From contig SBGE01000305.1 of assembly GCA_006226755.1 (NCBI GenBank), positions 1-34,717 of the forward strand: DNA of 34,717 bases, in the 5' to 3' direction. The DNA is from Deltaproteobacteria bacterium. GTDB taxonomy: Bacteria; Bdellovibrionota; Bacteriovoracia; Bacteriovoracales; Bacteriovoracaceae. The notes below the pieces were generated by a model that saw nothing but the letters and a program-made list of their open reading frames with translations, was not told where the DNA came from and made no database searches. Below are positions 7,530-16,115 of the stretch, piece by piece (the first letter of the stretch is position 1; every line of letters starts with the position of its first letter). The position numbers were made by a program, and so were the translations under genes.

Positions 7530-7952
7530 ATGGAAGATCGACAATATTCGGGGCCTTATCATGACCAAACCAGCTTTGATTCTTTAAAAGAGAGAATCAA
7601 AAAGCAAGGTTTCATGGGAATCAGAATCATTTCGGATTCAATGGACCCATTTATCCAAGTTGGGGAAGAAGTCACTGTCAGTGAATTCGTGAATAACAAA
7701 CAGCTGCAGCGGTTCACCCCAATTCTCTACTGGGATGGGAAAAAACTTGTCTGCCACTATTTTTGGAATCAAAGCAGAATTCCAAATGCTGATGGGAAAC
7801 AAACAATTGTTACCAGAAGCCTCAAACAAACCAAAAGCAATGACGTTCCTGTTCCTATAGAGAACATTCTGGGGATTGTTGTTGGCCGTAAGTTGTCAGC
7901 CATGAAAAGGATCTCAATTCTTCTCAGTAATATCTTTTCATCTACAGGATGA
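7530..7952 (+). CDS. S24/S26-family (signal-peptidase-like) peptidase
   Basis: This is a 140-aa protein. IISDSMDPFIQVGEEV contains the catalytic S-M-x-P motif with Ser37 before Met38. Further on, KKLVCHYF places His76 where ER/archaeal-type (Sec11-like) signal peptidases have their catalytic His, and VTRSLK...NDVPVPIENILGIVVG matches the conserved C-terminal box of the family. There is no clear N-terminal anchor; the last 20 residues are only mildly hydrophobic. GTG 7512 is an alternative start. It is 40 nt before an exporter pair, so it may process a peptide or protein handled by that exporter or by the PqqD/radical SAM enzymes. The target is unknown. Confidence 0.75.
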   Translation: MEDRQYSGPYHDQTSFDSLKERIKKQGFMGIRIISDSMDPFIQVGEEVTVSEFVNNKQLQRFTPILYWDGKKLVCHYFWNQSRIPNADGKQTIVTRSLKQTKSNDVPVPIENILGIVVGRKLSAMKRISILLSNIFSSTG

Positions 7953-7992
7953 ATAATCGATAAAAGTGAATGTTTACAGTAGAATATAAAGA

Positions 7993-8769
7993 ATGAATGA
8001 AAAAATCTTTCAACGACTATATTGGGAGCAGGTAAAAAATCTTACTATTGCCAATATGAAATCCCGCTATCGTAAAACTTTTGCGGGTTTTCTATGGGTA
8101 GTGATGAGCCCTATTTTGATTTATGGTGTTCAATCACTTGTATTCAAGCATTTTCTAAAAATAGATATCCAGAACTATTCACTTTTTCTTCTCGGTGGTC
8201 TCTTGCCATGGATATTCATTACACAAAGTATAGACATGTGTACCCCCCTCTTTTTGACCAACAGAGATCTTTTGCTTGGTTTTAAAATTAATCCACTGGT
8301 TATCTTACTAAGTCAGATATTGGACAATTTTTTCAATTTCCTATTTGCCTTCATGCTATTGCTGATACCTTTCTGGATCATTCTGGGGGATAACATTGGA
8401 GGATTACCGTATTTATTCTTTGCCTTGGTTAATCTGATCCTGGGTCTGATTGGTGTCGCGTGGCTTCTCTCTATCTTGCAAGTTTTCTACCGAGATACCA
8501 GATTCGTCTTGCCCTTTATTACCAACGTCGCACTTTTTTTAACGCCAATTTTTTATCCACCAGAATTTGTACCAGAAAATCTAAGACCAATTATTGAAGC
8601 AAATCCACTCTATCTTCTGATAGTACCTGTCAGAACTTGTATTTATAGTTTCACATCAGATTTGTTTCTGAAGCAGATATTAGTGGGAAGCTTGGTCACT
8701 GTGACAACATTATCACTTGCATATTTTTATTGGAGAAAGAAGAGAAATGAATTCTATATCCATCTCTGA
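7993..8769 (+). CDS. ABC-2 type polysaccharide export permease (Wzm-like)
   Basis: This 258-aa inner-membrane protein has about six helices. The N-terminal amphipathic segment [20 protein letters not shown] is a hallmark of O-antigen and teichoic-acid export permeases. The C-terminal region [11 protein letters not shown]...[12 protein letters not shown] is the other conserved block of the family. With the overlapping ATPase gene it would move lipid-linked glycan across the inner membrane. It starts 40 nt after the peptidase gene. TAGAAT lies just before the ATG and could be a further promoter. Confidence 0.92.
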   Translation: MNEKIFQRLYWEQVKNLTIANMKSRYRKTFAGFLWVVMSPILIYGVQSLVFKHFLKIDIQNYSLFLLGGLLPWIFITQSIDMCTPLFLTNRDLLLGFKINPLVILLSQILDNFFNFLFAFMLLLIPFWIILGDNIGGLPYLFFALVNLILGLIGVAWLLSILQVFYRDTRFVLPFITNVALFLTPIFYPPEFVPENLRPIIEANPLYLLIVPVRTCIYSFTSDLFLKQILVGSLVTVTTLSLAYFYWRKKRNEFYIHL

Positions 8770-9535
8770 AAAACATATTGCAACAGTCAAAGAACTACGC
8801 TTGGCTTATAATCTCGATTATTTTGAAGCAAATAATTTGAGAGATTTTTTCGTCAAGGGTCTAAAAGCTCCGATTGATTTCTTACTAAAGCCAAAAGAGA
8901 CATACCTTGCTCTTGATGATGTCAATTTAACCATCAATAGAGGCGATCGGATTGGTGTCCTTGGACACAACGGAAGCGGTAAGACCACCTTATGTAGATG
9001 TCTTTCCGGTATGCTTGTTCCTACAGAGGGAACGGTTGAAACACATGGAGAAGTTCGACCGATTTTCAATACGACAATTTCAGTTTTGCCAGAATTGACA
9101 GGAAGAGAAAATGCTCAAATGTTGGCCCTTCTGCTTTTTCCAGAAATGACTGAAGAAGAAAGGGAAAACCTTGTAAAAGAAGGTCTTGAGTTTGCGGAGC
9201 TGGGCAAATTCTTGGATGTTCCATTCAAGAGCTACAGTCGTGGCATGCAAGCAAGACTTTGCCTTTCAATTATTACGGCCAAACCTTGCGACCTTTTGAT
9301 TCTAGACGAAGTCTTCGAAGGCGCAGACCAAGCATTTCAAAAGAAAATTTCCAAGAGAACACTCGGCCTGATCGAAGACTCAGGCGCGGTTGTCCTTGTC
9401 AGTCACTTTCCAGAGCATGTAGAGATGTCCTGTAACAGAGTCATCATTATGGAAAAGTCGAAAATTGTTTTTGATGGTGGAGTTGAAGAAGGGGTGAAAA
9501 TCTACCGAAAAATGTCCAATCTAGGTCAACTTTGA
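8747..9535 (+). CDS. ABC export ATPase (Wzt-like, short form)
   Basis: This is a 262-aa ATPase with Walker A GHNGSGKT (73-80), the YSRGMQAR signature typical of polysaccharide exporters, Walker [11 protein letters not shown] and the switch region VLVSH. It lacks the C-terminal carbohydrate-binding domain of E. coli O8/O9a Wzt, so export probably does not depend on recognising a chain-end modification through this subunit. ATG 8747 has purine-rich GGAGAAAGAAG upstream; a TTG at 8717 would add 10 residues. It overlaps the permease gene by 23 nt and converges with the nucleotidyltransferase gene with a 10-nt overlap. Confidence 0.93.
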   Translation: MNSISISEKHIATVKELRLAYNLDYFEANNLRDFFVKGLKAPIDFLLKPKETYLALDDVNLTINRGDRIGVLGHNGSGKTTLCRCLSGMLVPTEGTVETHGEVRPIFNTTISVLPELTGRENAQMLALLLFPEMTEEERENLVKEGLEFAELGKFLDVPFKSYSRGMQARLCLSIITAKPCDLLILDEVFEGADQAFQKKISKRTLGLIEDSGAVVLVSHFPEHVEMSCNRVIIMEKSKIVFDGGVEEGVKIYRKMSNLGQL

Positions 9536-10500
9536 AGAGTGATCAATTTTTTGAAACCTTCGCTCAATTCCGGAGAATCACTCAATTTCCTTGCTAAGAG
9601 GATAAAGTTTTCTATGTGTCGTATCAAACCTTGTTTATCCTTGATCTGATGATATTGAGTAAAAAGACCCCAGATCTCCCACTCAATTTGCGCCTTTAAC
9701 AAGTTTCTTTCTATCAGAGAAAAATTTTGAATCAATGAAAGATCTTCTTCCATTTTACAGTGATGTAATGTAGCCCCAAGCCACCTGTTAGGAGCCAACA
9801 TTAGAAAATCTCTTACAGGGGCAGTGGAATAGAATCTATTCCAAGCATTGATATCTTGATAATGATTTTGAATCAGCTTACCTAGAAAACCTTTCTGATA
9901 AGATGGTAAGTTGGAGACGAGTAGACGCTCTTCACAGAATTCAAAAATTTCTGAAGGTGTATTGAATTTATTGCAATACTCTGAGAACCCTAGATCTAAT
10001 AAATGACGATTCCACTTTCTTCTTCTTGTCGAAAAATCAGTACGAATGCCGTATGTATCTGATGCAAGACAACGAAGAAAGAAACAGATTTTCTCTTCGA
10101 TAGTGATCTCTCTATTGTATTTTAATCGCTCTCTAAGGATTGGATCACGCCGAGCTTCAAGGGGATTCAAATATATTTTAAAGTTTTCAACTTCATCATT
10201 CTCAATCCAATTCACTTCCCCCAAAAAAGGGAGAAAATATTTTAGTTTTACGTACAGTCGAATGAAATCTTGGTATGTCTTATCGTCAATGGATTTTGAA
10301 AATACTGTCAGATCGAGATCTGAAGCTCCGGGAGTCAGAGTTTTAAGAGCATGACCATTTCTAGACCAAATTTCCAAATCAAAATGAGAAAAATAGGCCC
10401 TAACTATTTCCAAGCCATAATCATAAGGTAATGTTGCAATAGGGTAAGGCAACAATTTGAGAAATTTACTAACTCCTACCCCGATGTCTTTTGTTTTCAA
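9526..10500 (-). CDS. nucleotidyltransferase-fold protein
   Basis: This is a 324-aa protein. [10 protein letters not shown] (58-67) gives the G-x-S-D-x-D metal site of polymerase-beta-like nucleotidyltransferases (D61, D63). The remaining 200 residues are mostly helical, as in the uncharacterised nucleotidyltransferases that often accompany PqqD-type and glycan genes. It could nucleotidylate a sugar, small molecule or protein. The TTG start overlaps the stop of the upstream gene (TTGA), so it depends on translational coupling; I see no ribosome binding site. It is the last gene of operon B. Fold assignment is fair, substrate unknown. Confidence 0.6.
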   Translation of the reverse strand: MKTKDIGVGVSKFLKLLPYPIATLPYDYGLEIVRAYFSHFDLEIWSRNGHALKTLTPGASDLDLTVFSKSIDDKTYQDFIRLYVKLKYFLPFLGEVNWIENDEVENFKIYLNPLEARRDPILRERLKYNREITIEEKICFFLRCLASDTYGIRTDFSTRRRKWNRHLLDLGFSEYCNKFNTPSEIFEFCEERLLVSNLPSYQKGFLGKLIQNHYQDINAWNRFYSTAPVRDFLMLAPNRWLGATLHHCKMEEDLSLIQNFSLIERNLLKAQIEWEIWGLFTQYHQIKDKQGLIRHIENFILLARKLSDSPELSEGFKKLITLQS

Positions 10501-11444
10501 ATTGAGTAGACCCAGTTTACATAAGAATACAATTCAGAATTGAAAAAGACTGGGACAATTTCTGATGCACGTTCATTTTCCAATAAAAAGCTTTGATCTT
10601 CCTTAAGTAGTTCTTCTACTTTAGAACGTATTTTTTGATAGTCTGATGGCCACGAGTCTGTAACCTGCAGATGTAAATTCGAACCAACTTGAATAGTATC
10701 CGAACTCAAACCGACCTCTCCATCAATTCGTATACAACCTTTAGATGAAAATAGATGATCCACATAACTTTCAGAAAATACGATCTTGCGAGGATTGAGA
10801 TTCAAACATCTTGCACCGGTCAGATTCATTAATGAAAGCTTTTCGAGTGAAGTGAAGATCGTTTCATTCTGATAGTTATTACTTATTGAGGCTATAATCT
10901 CTGCTAGATATGAATCTCCGGACTGTTGAGTTTCAAGGCCTCGAATTGACAATGACATCGGTAGCACAATTAAACGTGCTGGATTATATTCGGCCTTAAT
11001 GTTTTCAATATTCATTTTAAGATCATCTAAACTGACGATGCACTCATGACCAGTTACTGCTAAGACAAAATCTGAGCTTTTCTCGTTTTCCGCAATTTTA
11101 TGCTGAAAAAGTAACACATTATTTTTCCAAGATTCTGGCACCAAACGGTAATGAACTCTATCAATGAGAATTTTTGTATGAATCCCTGAGGGCTCCGGAA
11201 AAACTGAAAAGAAGCGCGCGAGTCCCATTGCCCCATCTTTAGCCAGGACATAATCAAAGAAACCTAGTTTTTGAATATTTTTAATATAGAACAACCACAT
11301 CGGTCTTAAGCGATTAGTAAAAATTTTAGTATGGGGTTTAAGTGTTTCTTCAAATTCTTCATCTATCTCTTCGAGATCCAACCACATCTCACTTCTATTG
11401 AACTGAAACTCTTGCTCTTTATCATTTACATTAAAAATTTCCAT
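10497..11444 (-). CDS. 315-aa protein of unknown function in operon B
   Basis: I recognise no family. The protein is soluble, without signal peptide or membrane helix, acidic at its N terminus (LDLEEIDEEFEETL) and mixed alpha/beta in appearance. Segments such as FVLAVTGHECIVSLDD and RLIVLPMSLSIRG look like strand-loop-helix units of a Rossmann-like enzyme. It begins 2 nt after the GT4 stop codon and shares TTGA with the nucleotidyltransferase gene, so the two are probably made together and may form a complex or act in consecutive steps. Confidence 0.65.
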   Translation of the reverse strand: MEIFNVNDKEQEFQFNRSEMWLDLEEIDEEFEETLKPHTKIFTNRLRPMWLFYIKNIQKLGFFDYVLAKDGAMGLARFFSVFPEPSGIHTKILIDRVHYRLVPESWKNNVLLFQHKIAENEKSSDFVLAVTGHECIVSLDDLKMNIENIKAEYNPARLIVLPMSLSIRGLETQQSGDSYLAEIIASISNNYQNETIFTSLEKLSLMNLTGARCLNLNPRKIVFSESYVDHLFSSKGCIRIDGEVGLSSDTIQVGSNLHLQVTDSWPSDYQKIRSKVEELLKEDQSFLLENERASEIVPVFFNSELYSYVNWVYSI

Positions 11445-11446
11445 TT

Positions 11447-12694
11447 TCAGACTTCCTGATAACTCTTGTATATTTCTCTATACAATTTTGAATAACCACC
11501 GAGACCACTTCTGAATGGAGCTTTGGGATTGAGTTCATAACATGCAGAGAACTTTTTAAATTGAGGAGTAAATCCGTCAAAAGACTTGATCAACGGCAGG
11601 ATACCATCGACAAGCTCTCCTGTTCGCTTGCTACCTAACACTCTACGTCCTTCAGTACTAAGTGCTTCACGATCCAATTCATTCAAAACACCAGTTCCTA
11701 ACATTATTTTTCTGAACTGTAGAAGATCTGGGCTTACGGTATCGTTATCAACGTTTATGCTCACAAGAGAAACTCTATTGGAAAAGTATGAATGGAATGA
11801 ATTGAATCCTCCCCATGATGAAAGTACACATGGTAAACCACAACATATGGCCTCAGCAGGAGACATTCCATAATCTTCATCATTATGAGTGCTCAAGCTT
11901 ACAAAAGCATCGGCAGCACAATATAATGCTCTCAACTCTTCATGCCGTTTACTTCCCAAGTAAATCACACTCTCTGTCATTTTGAGTTCATTTAAAAACA
12001 AACTCTCATAATGACCATCTGGCATGACTTTGCCCAGATAAGGGACCCCAAGATCATCGAAGTCACCACATATCAATAATTTCGCATTTACATTCATTTG
12101 CTTAACCGACGACTCAAATGATCTCATCAGATCGATCACATTCTTTTGAACAGAAAGTCTTCCACTGTAGATAAAAACTTGTTCGTCTTTCAAGCCGAGC
12201 ATTTCTCTTGTGGTATTTCTCAATTCTTTACTATATGAAAAGTTATCGGACACAGGAAAGGGCACAACTGAAAGATTCTCAGAGTTTATAAAGTGCGCAA
12301 GTAGATTCCGTTGAGAGTCAGATGCTGTAATAAAATGGCATGGCCTTTTTTTCAATATCACTTCCACTGAATTCCATTCAGGTGAAAAAAGTGTGAAATC
12401 ACCAAAAACATGAAAAACGACTTGAGGTGAGTAATCTTTAAAAGCTTTGTCCATCGACTGAACTAACTTCAGTGGTGTTGGCTTATGGTCAATAAAAATA
12501 ACTCTTTCTATTTTTCTTCGCTTGATCTCATTGAATATTTGAAAATATTTGAATTTATCAACAACCTCAGGGACGCAGAATGTTGTAACATCCTCACCAT
12601 ATCTTTTTCGATACATCTGTTCCAAGTTTTGGGTAATTGATCGACAACTCACCCACTCAGACAATTCCTCTTTTTTGATTAATGCAATTTTCAC
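11447..12694 (-). CDS. GT4-family glycosyltransferase
   Basis: This 415-aa GT-B fold enzyme is predicted to be cytoplasmic. The C-terminal domain begins with VFIYSGRLSVQKNVIDLMRSF (donor-binding entry), includes VIYLGSKRHEELRALYCAADAFV, and has the complete EX7E motif EDYGMSPAE followed by GLPCVLSSWGG. These are typical of retaining GT4 transferases using a nucleotide sugar. It overlaps the anchored protein gene by 4 nt (ATGA). It is related in layout to the GT at 16116-17459 but keeps the second Glu. Sugar and acceptor are unknown. Confidence 0.9.
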   Translation of the reverse strand: MKIALIKKEELSEWVSCRSITQNLEQMYRKRYGEDVTTFCVPEVVDKFKYFQIFNEIKRRKIERVIFIDHKPTPLKLVQSMDKAFKDYSPQVVFHVFGDFTLFSPEWNSVEVILKKRPCHFITASDSQRNLLAHFINSENLSVVPFPVSDNFSYSKELRNTTREMLGLKDEQVFIYSGRLSVQKNVIDLMRSFESSVKQMNVNAKLLICGDFDDLGVPYLGKVMPDGHYESLFLNELKMTESVIYLGSKRHEELRALYCAADAFVSLSTHNDEDYGMSPAEAICCGLPCVLSSWGGFNSFHSYFSNRVSLVSINVDNDTVSPDLLQFRKIMLGTGVLNELDREALSTEGRRVLGSKRTGELVDGILPLIKSFDGFTPQFKKFSACYELNPKAPFRSGLGGYSKLYREIYKSYQEV

Positions 12695-13182
12695 TTTTTA
12701 CCCTCGTCACAATAATCTGAGTTGAAATTTTCCTCTCGTGTTTCAATTCCTTTAACAAGCCCAACCTTATCCCAATCATAGATATAGCCAAAATAGCGCA
12801 ATTCGAATTTGTCTTTATTTTTCACATAAAATCTAAGTTTCCTATTTTCAATATTTACTCTACCAACATAATCTGGTTGTTTTTTATTATCTATTTCAGT
12901 AGCTATTTCATAATTGTCGAAATATTTAAAATTTTTATTCTCATCTATCATGAGCACTCTTGGCACAGCTCCCTTATTGCATAATTTCTGTTCAGAAAAA
13001 GAGAGCATCATATTAGCTGGAACCTCTTTTTCATCAACTAGACTTCTGTCGAGAATTTTTTGAAGTTGCTCAACTTTAGATCTCAATTCAGAGACTTTTT
13101 TGCGATTGCTTATCTCCATCCCGAAAACGAATATCACCAGCACTGCCATAATCACATAAATCCACTTCATATCTATCTTCAT
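12691..13182 (-). CDS. 163-aa membrane-anchored protein with coiled coil
   Basis: Residues 6-23 form a single membrane helix, 28-50 a short coiled coil (KKVSELRSKVEQLQKIL), and the remainder a small beta-rich domain that begins QKLCNKG and ends with a second Cys (DYCDEG). The pair of Cys may form a disulfide in the periplasm. The same plan, down to an LC..G box and a final C-x-E-G, is seen in the protein at 23880-24488. I recognise no family. ATGA overlaps on both sides couple it to the radical SAM and GT4 genes, so it probably scaffolds or anchors operon B products. Confidence 0.65.
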   Translation of the reverse strand: MKIDMKWIYVIMAVLVIFVFGMEISNRKKVSELRSKVEQLQKILDRSLVDEKEVPANMMLSFSEQKLCNKGAVPRVLMIDENKNFKYFDNYEIATEIDNKKQPDYVGRVNIENRKLRFYVKNKDKFELRYFGYIYDWDKVGLVKGIETREENFNSDYCDEGKK

Positions 13183-14540
13183 GTTTGTTCAACTCCAAAC
13201 TTACTTAGAAATTTACTCTTTTTGGCCTCGACATAAAATTCTTTCATCTCTGGAAAAGTTTCCACGAAAGAAGATCCATATCTTTTGTCATATTCATTTA
13301 CGAATGAGAAAAAGTCCCCCCGTAAAGATACATTTTCCTCATCTGCATGAGAGGAAATCATCCAATTTAGAATGCGCGCTAATTTATTTACTTCGTGACT
13401 ACTGAATCCATCACCTTTTTCACTTTGATGCTGCTTCATCCAATGTAAATCTTCTTTAACAATCTCGATAAGGGATTCTCCCACCAAATTTGCTCGCAAA
13501 TAATCAGGGTCTTTCAAATAACTCAAATCCAGGATAACGTTTCCTGTATCTTTTTTAATTTCATATATCTCTTGAAGTAATTTTCTAAATCCTGTGATGG
13601 ACATAACTCCAAATGTCCCCATAATTATGACCCTGGCTTCGGGTAATTCTTTGGCAAATTTTTTGATATTTGAGACAAACTTCTGATAATCAAGACCTCT
13701 TCTTATATATTCAGCTTGTTTGCCGGAGGAATCGACTGAGGCAAAGAGATCGAAGCTCTTTATCTTTTTATTTTCCAACAAGCTCTTAACTTTTTTAATG
13801 AATTTATCAATTATTTGATCAGGAATGATCAAATTCGAGTTAAATGAAAGTGAAAGTTTTTTAAAGCTGCCTTCATCAATTTTTTCCAAAAGTGTTTCTG
13901 TTTCAGAAGACAATAGTGGTTCTCCACCAGTAATCCGTAGGACCTCCAGGTCACTTTCCAAATCTGGTAGCCACTTCCAAAAAGCCTTAATATATGGATT
14001 TTCATTTTGTGGATATTTTTTCAATGGTCCTTGATACATCCGATGATCTTTAGATTTGACCGGATAAGGACCGAATTTTTTCATTTCAGAATATATACTT
14101 GAACTGATTGGAGCCAAGCAATATGAACAACTTAAATTGCATGTATTATCAAACATCACTTCCAGATAAGTTGGATTGATATTTTGATCCCACTCCAACT
14201 TTTTTACTTTTTCTAAATGTGGCCATGCCCAATCATCTGAAGACTTGATCAAGCGATCACTATAATGATCCCCTGGGGTATCTTCTATCTTCCAACAGTA
14301 TTCACACTCTGGAGGACGCACGCCTTCAAGCATCAGTTTTCTTTGTTCTTTTTTGAATGGAGTATTGTGTAATTGAGATGGATTTTCATCTAATCCTTCA
14401 ATTGGAATGTCATGCCTTTTTGGATGGTGACAACTATGTGTGGTTCCATTAACCAAGTCAATTGTCACCTGTAACCATTTCGCAAGACAAAATGACGGGG
14501 AAACATTGTTAATTTGCTTTGCGATTTCAGCTTTATCCAT
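13179..14540 (-). CDS. twitch-type radical SAM protein, first gene of operon B
   Basis: This is a 453-aa enzyme. The radical SAM motif is CNLSCSYC (C134, C138, C141), followed by RITGGEPLL. The N-terminal twitch segment has C18, C37 (HSCHHP), C79 and C82 (ECEYCWKIED), likely ligands of an auxiliary cluster. ATG 14540 is chosen because the longer open frame to 14810 runs through the PqqD gene on the other strand and has no family-like sequence. It shares its regulatory region with the divergent PqqD-like gene, the partner expected for a peptide-modifying radical SAM enzyme. The substrate could be a peptide or a sugar-linked intermediate. It is a second family member besides 5712-6827. Confidence 0.85.
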   Translation of the reverse strand: MDKAEIAKQINNVSPSFCLAKWLQVTIDLVNGTTHSCHHPKRHDIPIEGLDENPSQLHNTPFKKEQRKLMLEGVRPPECEYCWKIEDTPGDHYSDRLIKSSDDWAWPHLEKVKKLEWDQNINPTYLEVMFDNTCNLSCSYCLAPISSSIYSEMKKFGPYPVKSKDHRMYQGPLKKYPQNENPYIKAFWKWLPDLESDLEVLRITGGEPLLSSETETLLEKIDEGSFKKLSLSFNSNLIIPDQIIDKFIKKVKSLLENKKIKSFDLFASVDSSGKQAEYIRRGLDYQKFVSNIKKFAKELPEARVIIMGTFGVMSITGFRKLLQEIYEIKKDTGNVILDLSYLKDPDYLRANLVGESLIEIVKEDLHWMKQHQSEKGDGFSSHEVNKLARILNWMISSHADEENVSLRGDFFSFVNEYDKRYGSSFVETFPEMKEFYVEAKKSKFLSKFGVEQT

Positions 14541-14565
14541 TGCATAAATTTTACCTTTCCCCTGT

Positions 14566-14588
14566 ATTATAGGCAAATTACCTTGCCT
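14566..14588 (-). promoter_or_regulatory. operon B promoter -10 with overlapping inverted repeat
   Basis: TATAAT is read on the minus strand at 14571-14566, 25 nt before the radical SAM start codon. It touches a perfect inverted repeat AGGCAA-N6-TTGCCT (14571-14588). A protein bound there could control operon B and perhaps the divergent PqqD gene. No clear -35 box is seen. Confidence 0.45.
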
Positions 14589-14646
14589 CAGAATCATCAA
14601 CTTTGTTAACATTGATGCTAGTTGGCAAATTGAATCGGAGGATACT

Positions 14647-14940
14647 GTGAGCAGTTCAACAGACATACTCAATGACACTTTTAAAGTTGCTGAAGATATA
14701 ATCTCGAGAACCAACCAAGATGGTACTTGTGTACTTATGCGTATGGATGACTCTTCTGTCTTTTTTAAAATTGACGGCGTGGCAGCAGAAATCTGGCAAG
14801 AAATAGCCAAAGGCCAGAAGGCCAGTGAAATTCTTGACCAGTTGGCTCAGAAACATTCCGTTGAAAAGTCCATTATTGAACAGGACACAAAAAAGTTTCT
14901 CGAAGAGATCTTGGGCAAGAACTTTATCGCAAAAGCATGA
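14647..14940 (+). CDS. PqqD-like protein (RiPP recognition element fold)
   Basis: This 97-aa protein carries a pattern typical of PqqD: an MDDSSVFFKIDGVAAEIWQE segment (strand, then the xVGxxIWxxL helix), KASEILDQLAQ, a QDTKKFLEEI helix and a final hydrophobic strand. PqqD proteins hold a precursor peptide and deliver it to a radical SAM enzyme; PqqD-like proteins also occur in glycan clusters without a known peptide. GTG 14647 is fixed by GGAGG at 14637-14641. It is divergent from the radical SAM operon and is the only plus-strand gene within 9526-22343. Its stop codon abuts that of the aminotransferase with no gap. No precursor peptide is visible nearby. Confidence 0.82.
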   Translation: MSSSTDILNDTFKVAEDIISRTNQDGTCVLMRMDDSSVFFKIDGVAAEIWQEIAKGQKASEILDQLAQKHSVEKSIIEQDTKKFLEEILGKNFIAKA

Positions 14941-16107
14941 TCATAAGAGGCTGGCCAAAAGGTCGGCCTTTTTTTCAAACTCTGATTCTGATCCTTCCAA
15001 ATCCAGAAAAATCTTAACTGTAGAACTTAGTATTTCAACCGACTTTAAAAAATCAGTTTTTTTATACTCAATATCAAGGGACTTAAAGGGATTCATTTCA
15101 GGATGATGAAATCTTGCTTTATTAAATTGTTCCATCCACTGCCAACAAACATGTGCAGGTCTTCCAGTGACAGGCATAGCGATAATATTATTGGCCAATA
15201 GATTTTTCACAAGACTCATCATTTCTAGCGGATCATTTAATTTAATATGGACTGAAGTTCCACAATCTCCGGCTTCACAATTGCCACCAATGACAGACCT
15301 ATGAGCTGATTCTATTTTCTTCTTCATGACAGACTTTCTCTGTCGTAAATCTTCAAGAATCTTATCAAGACGATCAAGCTGCACATCCAACATCGCGGCT
15401 TTAATATTATCAAATCTCATTGAATGTCCCACTAAGAGATCTTCTTCTGAAAACATGTCTTTTTTGGTATCACCAAACTGGCAGGGAGCATCATGAAAAG
15501 AGAAAGCTTTTTTATATTTCTTCTCATTATTGGTAACGAATGCCCCACCTTCTCCACAAGAGATAATCTTATCGACATTAAAGCTGAAACAGCCCATTTC
15601 TCCGATCGTTCCTAATCGGTGTCCCTTATAGCTGCCACCTACTGCTTGAGCGGCATCTTCAATCACAACAATATTTTTCTTTTTAGCAATCTCACAAATT
15701 TTATCCATATCACAGGCCAGACCATCCATGTGAACAGGAATAACTGCTTTTGTTTTTCCAGTAATTTTTGATTCAAACTCTTCAGTATCTAAGCAAAGTG
15801 TTTCATCAATATTAACGATGACAGGTATAGCTCCGACCTGAGTAATCGCGGTTGCAGTTGCGACAAAAGTAAACGAAGGTATGATGACTTCATCACCTGG
15901 TCCAATACCGGAAGCAGCAAGAGCGCAAACCAATGCGTTAGTTCCACTTGTCAGCATTATTGAATGTTTAACTCCAAATAGTTTAGAAAACTTGGCTTCG
16001 AGTTGATCAACCAAAGAACTTCTTTCCCTACCTTCGTAGCGGAAGTATTTTTTAGATAAAATAACTCTTGATACGGCGTCAGCCTCTTCCTGTCCTACTC
16101 TGTACAT
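14941..16107 (-). CDS. DegT/DnrJ/EryC1/StrS-family PLP aminotransferase
   Basis: This 388-aa enzyme is expected to aminate a keto-sugar or keto-cyclitol. FSFNVDKIISCGEGG places the PLP Lys at residue 180, with the usual GEGG following. SGTNALVCAL binds the cofactor phosphate and VIEDAAQAVG holds the Asp that contacts the pyridine nitrogen. ATG 16107 has AGGA 6 nt upstream; the TTG at 16128 would overlap the preceding GT gene. It is the last gene of operon A. Beside aroB-type and carbamoyltransferase genes it recalls aminocyclitol pathways, but nucleotide-sugar amination is equally possible. Confidence 0.93.
   Translation of the reverse strand: MYRVGQEEADAVSRVILSKKYFRYEGRERSSLVDQLEAKFSKLFGVKHSIMLTSGTNALVCALAASGIGPGDEVIIPSFTFVATATAITQVGAIPVIVNIDETLCLDTEEFESKITGKTKAVIPVHMDGLACDMDKICEIAKKKNIVVIEDAAQAVGGSYKGHRLGTIGEMGCFSFNVDKIISCGEGGAFVTNNEKKYKKAFSFHDAPCQFGDTKKDMFSEEDLLVGHSMRFDNIKAAMLDVQLDRLDKILEDLRQRKSVMKKKIESAHRSVIGGNCEAGDCGTSVHIKLNDPLEMMSLVKNLLANNIIAMPVTGRPAHVCWQWMEQFNKARFHHPEMNPFKSLDIEYKKTDFLKSVEILSSTVKIFLDLEGSESEFEKKADLLASLL
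14948..14975 (+). terminator. terminator of the PqqD-like gene, inside the aminotransferase 3' end
   Basis: AGGCTGGCC (14948-14956) pairs with GGTCGGCCT (14961-14969) through nine pairs including two G-U, with an AAAA loop and a run of seven T. It works for plus-strand transcripts but lies wholly in codons of the convergent aminotransferase gene. Confidence 0.85.
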
Positions 16108-16115
16108 GGACTGTC

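Noticed and set aside
5712-14540. Radical SAM proteins as classical SPASM peptide maturases such as PqqE
   Set aside because: The extra Cys-rich segment is at the N terminus, as in twitch-type proteins, and no C-terminal SPASM Cys set is visible.
14541-14810. N-terminal extension of the second radical SAM protein (90 extra codons)
   Set aside because: It runs antisense through the start of the PqqD-like gene, looks unlike the family, and a good ATG lies at 14540 behind a TATAAT box.
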